Source of the DNA: Chloroflexota bacterium
Lineage (GTDB): Bacteria > Chloroflexota > Limnocylindria > P2-11E
Direction: 5' to 3'
Length of the DNA: 11,617 nt
Assembly: GCA_005889445.1 (NCBI GenBank)
Contig: VBGS01000001.1
Location: 1 to 11,617 of the forward strand
Part shown: positions 7,233-11,617 of the stretch, in pieces
Layout of the letters: the number at the start of each line of letters is the position of its first letter
How positions within the stretch are numbered: position 1 is the first letter of the stretch
Made by a program: the position numbers and the translations under genes
The notes under the pieces: model-generated
What the model saw: only the letters and a program-made list of their open reading frames with translations
Databases searched by the model: none
Told to the model about the DNA's origin: nothing

Positions 7233-9377
7233 TTACCTGAAGAGTCCCTTCGGGCGGCGGAGCAGCGCTCCACCGAGGGCCATGAGGGTGATGCCCACGA
7301 CCGCGAGCGGTGCCGCGTCGCTCGATGTGTTCGTCGACGGCAGGTTCTGGATCCCCGCGCTCGTTCCAGACGAGGCGGTCCCAGACGTGGCGCCGCCGGA
7401 TGTGCCCTGGGTCGCGGTCTGGGCGGTACCGCTCGTCTGCGGAGCCGTCTGCACGCCTGCGACCGTCGTCGGGGTGGTCGTGGTCGTTCCGGTGGTCGTG
7501 TTGCCAGTCGTGCCGGACGTGTTCGGAGTGGTCGTCTCGATGGTCTCTCGCTCGGCCCGCTCCCGACCGGAGCCGGTCGTCGTCGTCGTCGTTCCACCGG
7601 TCGTGGTGCCGCCGGTAGTACCGCTGACCGAGACCTCAGCGGCGAGCTCGTTGTTCGCGTTGGCCGCGGTATTCGCGGCCGCGTTCAGATTGGCGAGTGC
7701 CTGCTGCGCCGCGGCGACCTGCGCCGCGATCGCCGTCTCGCTCCCCGAGCTGATCGCGGTGTTGAGCGCTGACAGCGCGTTCAGCGCAGCGGTGATGTTG
7801 TTCGCAAGCTCGGTCTCTGCCGCCTTCGCGTTGTTGATCGCGTTGGTGAGGGCCTGACTCGCGACGAGCGCTCCCGCCGCGAGCTCCGTCTGGGCGTTGG
7901 CGATCGCGTTCATCAGCTGCTGGTTGAGGCTCTGAGCGCCGCTGATGGCGCTGCTGAGCTGGGCCTGCGTCCCCTGTGCAGCCGAGGAGTTCGCCGCGAT
8001 CGTCGTCTCGAGCTGTTCGTTCGTGTTCGCTGCCGCGTTGGCGGCGGCGTTCAGGTTTGCCATCGCCTGCTCCGCGGCGGTGATCGCAGCCGCGATCTGT
8101 GCGGCGGTGCCCGTGGCGATGGCGTTGTTGAGCGCGGTGAGAGCGTTCTGCGCCGCGGTGAGGCTTGTCGCCAGCGCGGTCTGCGCCGCGGTCGCCGCGT
8201 TGAGAGCGATCGTGATGTTGGCCGCTTGCGTGGTGTTGAGCGTGCCCGACGCGAGGAGCTGCTGGGCGATGCCGATCGTCGTCGCGAGCTCAGCGCTCAC
8301 GCTCTGAGCGCTATTGATCGCGGTAGTCAGATGCGCTACGGCCCGCGCGGCTTCGCCGTTATTCGAGGTCGAAGTCCCGCAGTCCACCCAGAAGACCTTG
8401 TGCTTGCCGTCGCCCATGCCGGTTTCGAGGTTCAGCTTGTAGTGACCGCTCGGCAAGCTCATGGAGGGGCTGGTGTGCCATTCGCCAGTACCCGCACTCG
8501 CGGGTCCCCACGCGCCCGTCGCCACGGTCGCGCCGTTCCCGGTCGGCGGCCAGCTGACGATCTTCCATGTCCCCGACTGGTTCGCGTCGAAGTGGAACCC
8601 GTAAAGGTGGAAGAGGCAGACATGGGAGTCCTCGTCCTGATCATTGGTCGAGTCACCGGAGTCATTGATGACCTTGACCGTTCCATTGTTTCCGTTCTGG
8701 CTGCTGCCGCCGCCGTTGCCGGTGCCACCGGTCCCTCCCGATTCACCGGTCTCGCCGGACTCGCCAGATCCACTTTGCTCGGTCTTCTCCGATCCCTTGC
8801 TCCCTGACTTTTCTGAGCTCTTGGTCTCTGACTTCTCCGAGCTCTTGGTCTCTGACTTCTCCGAGCTCTTGGTCTCGGACTTCTCCGAGCTCTTCGTCTC
8901 GGACTTCTCCGAAGACTTTTCCGAAGACTTCGTTTCCGACTTCTCGCTTGACTTCTCGGAGCCCTTGGCTCCGACTTCCGTCTTCTCGGAGCTCTTTGCT
9001 CCGGTATTGGCCTTCTCAGAAGTCTTCGTTTCGGCCTGCGCGTTGCTCTTTGTGTCCGACTTCGCGTTCGCGTCGGACTTCGTCTGCGCAGTGCCTTTCG
9101 TCGACTCGCTGGCCTTCGCGTCCGCCTTGACCTCGGTCTTCGCCCCGGCCGACGTTTTGGCCTCCGCCTTCACATCGGTCTTGGCCTGGACGTCCGCCTT
9201 GGCGGCTTCCTTGCCCTTGTCGCTCTTCGCCTTGTCCTTGCCACCGTCGTTCGCGGCATAGCTCGCGACGACGGAGCCGGAGTACGCGAACGCCATGTCC
9301 GCACGCGCGAAAACGACCGCGATCGTCAGCGCCGAAACGGCCATGAGCTTGAGCCCGTACGTGAATGTTCTGGGCAT
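7233..9377 (-). CDS. Secreted low-complexity mosaic protein with C-terminal sorting-like signal
   Basis: 714 residues, not recognised as a named family. Residues 1-31 are a signal peptide (basic N-terminus, hydrophobic core, A-F-A cleavage before Tyr32). Residues about 46-205 are Lys/Ala then Lys/Ser/Glu-rich, including repeats of S-E-K-S-E-T-K-S. A Gly/Ser/Asn-rich spacer leads to a compact domain (about 252-333) bounded by Cys254 and Cys333, rich in aromatics, with motifs G-T-W-K-I-V-S-W-P-P-T-G and K-H-K-V-F-W-V-D-C. Residues about 340-590 are Ala/Asn/Gln-rich helix with a 122-residue internal duplication. A Thr/Gly linker follows, then L-P-S-T-N (679-683), a hydrophobic stretch and R-R-P-K. 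This is the layout of a wall- or membrane-anchored surface protein, though Asn replaces the Gly of LPxTG. ATG 9377 is preceded by GCGGGG, a weak ribosome site. The role is unknown; a filamentous or adhesive coat is a guess. Confidence 0.85.
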   Translation of the reverse strand: MPRTFTYGLKLMAVSALTIAVVFARADMAFAYSGSVVASYAANDGGKDKAKSDKGKEAAKADVQAKTDVKAEAKTSAGAKTEVKADAKASESTKGTAQTKSDANAKSDTKSNAQAETKTSEKANTGAKSSEKTEVGAKGSEKSSEKSETKSSEKSSEKSETKSSEKSETKSSEKSETKSSEKSETKSSEKSGSKGSEKTEQSGSGESGETGESGGTGGTGNGGGSSQNGNNGTVKVINDSGDSTNDQDEDSHVCLFHLYGFHFDANQSGTWKIVSWPPTGNGATVATGAWGPASAGTGEWHTSPSMSLPSGHYKLNLETGMGDGKHKVFWVDCGTSTSNNGEAARAVAHLTTAINSAQSVSAELATTIGIAQQLLASGTLNTTQAANITIALNAATAAQTALATSLTAAQNALTALNNAIATGTAAQIAAAITAAEQAMANLNAAANAAANTNEQLETTIAANSSAAQGTQAQLSSAISGAQSLNQQLMNAIANAQTELAAGALVASQALTNAINNAKAAETELANNITAALNALSALNTAISSGSETAIAAQVAAAQQALANLNAAANTAANANNELAAEVSVSGTTGGTTTGGTTTTTTGSGRERAERETIETTTPNTSGTTGNTTTGTTTTTPTTVAGVQTAPQTSGTAQTATQGTSGGATSGTASSGTSAGIQNLPSTNTSSDAAPLAVVGITLMALGGALLRRPKGLFR
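7640..8190 (-). repeat. About 366-bp spaced internal duplication in the Ala-rich segment
   Basis: Two similar blocks in the secreted protein gene encode A-N-L-N-A-A-A-N (ends near 8030 and 7665), preceded in both copies by related A-L-x-A-L-N-x-A-I sequence. Corresponding points are about 366 bp (122 codons) apart. The DNA has diverged more than the protein, suggesting an old duplication kept for its helical, probably coiled-coil, structure. Confidence 0.7.
8797..8952 (-). repeat. 24-bp tandem repeat encoding S-E-K-S-E-T-K-S
   Basis: Inside the secreted protein gene, units at 8821-8844 and 8845-8868 are identical over 24 bp. Units at 8869-8892 and 8893-8916 differ by a few bases, a half-unit follows at 8917-8928, and a diverged unit at 8929-8952. 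The 8797-8820 segment is a degenerate flanking copy. Because 24 is a multiple of 3, gain or loss of units keeps the frame and only changes stalk length. There are no spacers, so this is not a CRISPR array. Confidence 0.9.
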
Positions 9378-9540
9378 ATTCGAACCCCGCTTTCTCTCTG
9401 CTTTCGCCCGGTCGGCCGGGCACCTCGGAGCGGAGCGGGAGCAGGGCCTGCTCCATGCCTTTGGCGATCGGTAACGGGAAGGTGTCCCAACACCGAGACT
9501 TGGGTAACGCGATGACGACGGTCCGGCGAAGTCGAGGAGC
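9378..9540 (-). promoter_or_regulatory. Dyad-rich upstream region (possible structured 5' leader) of the secreted protein gene
   Basis: Between the ATG at 9377 and about 9540 lie three simple hairpins: GCCCGG/CCGGGC (9406-9421, 4-nt loop), GGAGCAG/CTGCTCC (9438-9454, 3-nt loop) and GGTGT/ACACC (9481-9494, 4-nt loop). The last is flanked by a direct repeat GGTAACG (9470-9476 and 9503-9509, 33 bp apart). This could be an RNA leader or a set of protein-binding sites. I could not match it to a known riboswitch class, and no confident promoter hexamers were found. Confidence 0.35.
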
Positions 9541-9589
9541 TCCCCGGGCGCGACTCACTGACTGTGTCGCGGTGATCAAGTTGGGCCCC

Positions 9590-9617
9590 GGTCGCAATCC
9601 AATCGTTGATCGCGACC
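9590..9617. promoter_or_regulatory. Inverted repeat in the divergent intergenic region
   Basis: GGTCGCAATC (9590-9599) and GATCGCGACC (9608-9617) form a 10-bp dyad with an 8-bp centre. The single mismatch becomes a G-U pair if transcribed leftward. It lies between the secreted protein gene and tetR, about 30 bp from the TetR operator-like site, and may be a regulator-binding site or the first hairpin of the leftward transcript. Confidence 0.35.
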
Positions 9618-9648
9618 CCTAACGCTTTGCGCGAAGCCGAGTTTGGTC

Positions 9649-9664
9649 TACCGACCGGTAGGTA
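9649..9664. promoter_or_regulatory. Probable TetR autoregulatory operator
   Basis: TACCGACCGGTAGGTA is a 16-bp palindrome with one mismatched pair, centred on ACCGGT. It ends 10 bp before the tetR ATG and abuts or overlaps the likely -10 box, the usual position for TetR-family self-repression. The 12-mer ACCGGTAGGTAA from its right half recurs at 10263-10274. Confidence 0.6.
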
Positions 9665-9668
9665 ATAT
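9663..9668 (+). promoter_or_regulatory. Likely -10 box of tetR, possibly leaderless
   Basis: TAATAT fits the TAnnnT core of a -10 box and ends 6 nt before the tetR ATG at 9675, so transcription would begin at or next to the start codon. No ribosome-binding site precedes the ATG (only GCGGGC), which fits a leaderless mRNA. The -35 region is poor. Confidence 0.45.
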
Positions 9669-9674
9669 GCGGGC

Positions 9675-10253
9675 ATGCCGACCAAGCGGGACCGCCCGCC
9701 GACTCGCGAACGCGTCCTTCAGGCCGCCGATCGCCTCTGGAGCGAGCGCGGGGTCCGAGGCGCGTCGCTCGACGACATCGCCCGTGAAGCAGCCGTGACC
9801 AAGCCGACCGTCTACTACTACTTCGCGGACAAGAGCGCCCTCTATACCGCGGTGATCTGCAGCGTCCTCGAGGAGCACGGTGCGGGACTTAGAAGCGCCG
9901 CCCGGCGCGGCACCCGCGCTCGCGAGCGGCTCGCATCAGCTCTCTCCTACCTTGTCAGCGCCCGCTGCAGCGGCCCCCGCTTGCTCCGCGACGGCGCCGT
10001 CGTCCTCTCGGTCGATCAGACCAGCCAGGCGCGAAGCGCCTTCTTTCGCCACTTCTTCTCGCCGGTCCAGCAAATTCTCGATGAAGGCGTGCGTTCGCGG
10101 GAGCTGCGGCAGATGGACACCGCGTTCGCGACGCAGGCGCTCTTCAATCTCATGGATCCGTGGACCAGCCGGGACCCCCTTCCGGGCGGTCGTGACGCAC
10201 AGCAGCTCGCCGCCGACGTCGTTGGCGTCGTCGTTGACGGGATCGGAGTCTGA
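9675..10253 (+). CDS. TetR/AcrR-family transcriptional regulator
   Basis: 192 residues, normal for a TetR repressor. The N-terminal DNA-binding domain covers about residues 10-57, with the helix-turn-helix at 30-50: A-S-L-D-D-I-A-R-E-A, the turn A-V-T-K, then P-T-V-Y-Y-Y-F, the family's hallmark recognition helix. The C-terminal helices (about 65-190) would bind an unknown ligand and dimerise. ATG 9675 is used because the palindrome and -10 box lie directly before it. The gene is divergent from the secreted protein gene and convergent with the aminotransferase (6 bp between stops). Self-repression is likely; the divergent gene could be a second target, since TetR regulators often control a neighbour, but no efflux pump or enzyme gene lies beside it. 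Confidence 0.93.
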   Translation: MPTKRDRPPTRERVLQAADRLWSERGVRGASLDDIAREAAVTKPTVYYYFADKSALYTAVICSVLEEHGAGLRSAARRGTRARERLASALSYLVSARCSGPRLLRDGAVVLSVDQTSQARSAFFRHFFSPVQQILDEGVRSRELRQMDTAFATQALFNLMDPWTSRDPLPGGRDAQQLAADVVGVVVDGIGV

Positions 10254-10276
10254 CCTTTCCTAACCGGTAGGTAAGG
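10254..10276. terminator. Operator-like hairpin between convergent tetR and aminotransferase
   Basis: Arms CCTTTCCTA (10254-10262) and TAGGTAAGG (10268-10276) pair at 8 of 9 positions around ACCGG. It lies between the two convergent stops and extends into the last aminotransferase codons. It could be a bidirectional terminator, although neither side has a T tract. Alternatively it is a second TetR site, because it contains the 12-mer ACCGGTAGGTAA also present in the operator at 9649-9664. Confidence 0.35.
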
Positions 10277-11447
10277 GTGCCAGACGCGAGGACCACTCCG
10301 CGATCCGGGAGACCGCCTTCTCGAGGTTGGGCAGCGAGTTGGCGTACGACAGGCGCAGATAACCTTCGCCCTCGCGCCCGAAGCAGGTCCCGTGCAGCGC
10401 CGCGACTCCCGCCTCGCTCAGAAGACGATCGGCGACCTCAGCGCTCGAGCGAAGTCCGAGCCGGGTGATGTTCGGGAAGACATAGAACGCGCCGTGCGGA
10501 AGACGGCAGGTGATCCCCGGGATCGCGTTCAGCCCTTTGGTCACCGCGTCCCGGCGGCGACGGAACTCCGCGAGCATCGCGTCGACCTCGGCCGGACGCG
10601 CGGAGAGCGCCGCGGCGCCGGCGCGCTGCACGAACGTCGCGGTGCACGACACCGAGTTCGTCACGAGCTTGGTGATCGGGTCGAGGAGCGCGCGAGGGAA
10701 GACCCCGTAGCCAAGGCGCCAACCGGTCATCGCGAAGGTCTTGCTGAATCCATCCAGGAGGATCGTTCGCTCCGCCATCCCGTCTTCACGGAGGATCGAG
10801 CGATGCGTCCCGTCGTACACGAGCTCGCCATAGATCTCGTCGGAGAGCACCCAGAGGTCGCGCTCGCGCGCGAGCCGCGCGATCTCGCGGATCGCCTCGT
10901 CCGAAAGCATTCCGCCCGTCGGGTTATGCGGACTGTTGAGCACGATGACCTTCGTCCGATCGGTGACCAGCGAGCGCAGCTCGTCGAGGTCCGGTTCGAA
11001 GTCGCTGCGCTCCCGCAGCGGAAGCGGAACGCCGCGCGCGCCGGAGAACTCGATCATCGAGGCGTAGATCGGGAATCCCGGATCGGGATAGATCGCCTCG
11101 TCGCCCGCGTCGAGCAGCGCCAGAAGCGCGTAGAACATGATCGGTTTGGCGCCGGGGGTGACGATGACCTGCGCCGGATCGACCGCGATCCCGCGCCGCT
11201 TGCCGAGATACGTCGCGATCGCCTCGCGAAGCTCGACGACCCCCGCTGAGGGCGTGTAGTGGGTCTCACCGCGCTCGAGCGCGGCTACGCCAGCGGAGAC
11301 GATCGAAGGCGGCGTGTCGAAGTCGGGCTCGCCGATCTCGAGGTGAACGATGTCGCGGCCTTTCGCCTCGAGCGCGCGCGCCTTCGCGAGGACCTCGAAC
11401 GCGGTCTCGGTGCCGAGTCGGGACATTCGTGGCGCGAGCGGTCGCAT
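10260..11447 (-). CDS. Class I (aspartate/alanine-type) PLP-dependent aminotransferase
   Basis: A 395-residue fold-type I aminotransferase, length normal for the AspAT Ig subgroup. The PLP lysine is Lys236 in D-G-F-S-K-T-F-A-M-T-G-W-R. Other family residues are Asn175 in S-P-H-N-P-T-G, Asp203 and Tyr206 in S-D-E-I-Y-G-E, Arg244, and a C-terminal Y-L-R-L-S-Y Arg for the substrate carboxylate. The N-terminus E-I-G-E-P-D-F-D-T-P is typical. It should transfer an amino group from an amino acid such as aspartate or alanine to 2-oxoglutarate, in the cytoplasm; the exact substrate cannot be read from sequence. ATG 11447 is preferred because it gives the usual N-terminal length; ATG 11426 is an alternative, and the open frame further upstream overlaps the cupin gene. 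No clear ribosome site is present. It starts 16 bp after the cupin stop, suggesting one transcript. Confidence 0.92.
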   Translation of the reverse strand: MRPLAPRMSRLGTETAFEVLAKARALEAKGRDIVHLEIGEPDFDTPPSIVSAGVAALERGETHYTPSAGVVELREAIATYLGKRRGIAVDPAQVIVTPGAKPIMFYALLALLDAGDEAIYPDPGFPIYASMIEFSGARGVPLPLRERSDFEPDLDELRSLVTDRTKVIVLNSPHNPTGGMLSDEAIREIARLARERDLWVLSDEIYGELVYDGTHRSILREDGMAERTILLDGFSKTFAMTGWRLGYGVFPRALLDPITKLVTNSVSCTATFVQRAGAAALSARPAEVDAMLAEFRRRRDAVTKGLNAIPGITCRLPHGAFYVFPNITRLGLRSSAEVADRLLSEAGVAALHGTCFGREGEGYLRLSYANSLPNLEKAVSRIAEWSSRLAPLPTG

Positions 11448-11463
11448 CGGAAGCGCGACGAGT

Positions 11464-11616
11464 CTACGGCGGGAGGAGCTTGCCTTCGATGCACGTGCAG
11501 CCTTCCGGACCGACCACCGCGGAGTGCCGCCTGCGCGGCGGGAGGATGAGCCGGTCTCCGGGCCGCATCGAAAGCGTTCGCCCATCCCCGAGCACGAAAT
11601 CGATCGACCCACCGGT
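11464..11616 (-). CDS. Cupin-domain protein, C-terminal fragment (runs off right edge)
   Basis: The last 50 codons of a gene whose start lies beyond the window; stop TAG at 11466-11464. The visible part has the second half of a cupin barrel: M-R-P-G-D-R-L-I-L-P-P (the G-D-x-x-x-x-P-P turn), then R-R-R-H-S, whose His would be a metal ligand, and a final V-G-P-E-G-C-T-C-I-E-G strand. Cupins of this small type bind a metal or sugar-like ligand; no function can be assigned from the fragment. It precedes the aminotransferase by 16 bp on the same strand. Confidence 0.7.
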   Translation of the reverse strand, partial: TGGSIDFVLGDGRTLSMRPGDRLILPPRRRHSAVVGPEGCTCIEGKLLPP

Positions 11617-11617
11617 G

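Noticed and set aside
7112..7597. N-terminal extension of the cyclase frame to 7597
   Set aside because: It is Arg/Pro-rich, passes through the intrinsic terminator and lies within the 3' end of the secreted protein gene in another frame.
8797..8952. CRISPR array
   Set aside because: The units are contiguous with no spacers and lie in a coding frame.
8644..9261. + strand frame of 205 residues with regular F-S-E-L-L-V-S-D repeats
   Set aside because: The regularity comes from the complement of the 24-bp repeat in the secreted protein gene; no signal, domain or ribosome site.
9378..9540. Known riboswitch (c-di-GMP-I, c-di-AMP, cobalamin, glycine)
   Set aside because: GTTACCGAT and CCAAAGGC fragments looked suggestive, but the conserved cores of these classes, in the right order, are absent.
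9326..9685. 119-residue - strand frame across the tetR/secreted protein intergenic region
   Set aside because: It overlaps both gene starts and the palindrome, is low in recognisable features, and has no supporting ribosome site.
11448..11612. Upstream extension of the aminotransferase to 11612
   Set aside because: The extension is Ser/Arg-rich with no homology, while another frame of the same strand encodes a clear cupin C-terminus ending at 11464.

Overview
The window looks like chromosomal DNA from a GC-rich bacterium (clearly above 60% GC, with strong G/C preference at third codon positions). A TTG start, a GTG start, a possibly leaderless gene, a secreted protein with a C-terminal sorting-like tail and an absence of outer-membrane genes suggest a Chloroflexota- or Actinomycetota-type organism. 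That placement is inference from style; there is no rRNA or marker gene here. I see no tRNA, rRNA, insertion sequence, phage gene or CRISPR array.

Layout. Bases 1-97 hold a strong hairpin. On the + strand an S9-family serine peptidase (to 1882) is followed after 9 bp by a CrtI/phytoene-dehydrogenase-like FAD oxidoreductase (1892-3313). Convergent to them, on the - strand, is a two-gene signalling unit: a 1096-aa class III nucleotide cyclase / AAA ATPase / TPR protein (7111-3821) and, 2 bp after its stop, a 170-aa FHA-domain protein (3818-3306). The FHA stop overlaps the oxidoreductase stop by 8 bp. Upstream of the cyclase, a clear intrinsic terminator (7200-7169, - strand) ends a 714-aa secreted protein gene (9377-7233).

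The secreted protein is a mosaic: signal peptide, Lys/Ser/Glu-rich tail with a perfect 24-bp tandem repeat, a compact domain with two cysteines, an Ala-rich coiled-coil-like segment with a 122-residue internal duplication, a Thr-rich linker, and an LPSTN-hydrophobic-basic C-terminus. A 297-bp divergent intergenic region with several dyads separates it from a TetR-family regulator (9675-10253, +). The tetR start is covered by a near-perfect 16-bp palindrome, and 12 bp of that palindrome recur just after the tetR stop.

Finally, on the - strand, a class I aspartate/alanine-type aminotransferase (11447-10260) lies 16 bp downstream of the 3' end of a cupin-like gene that runs off the right edge.

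How the genes work together: cyclase and FHA protein are very probably one operon and one signalling module. TetR probably represses itself and possibly the divergent surface gene. Peptidase with oxidoreductase, and cupin with aminotransferase, are co-directional pairs without an evident shared pathway. Most of the window is ordinary core or accessory gene content. The most unusual parts are the secreted mosaic protein with its upstream region and the duplicated TetR operator-like site.
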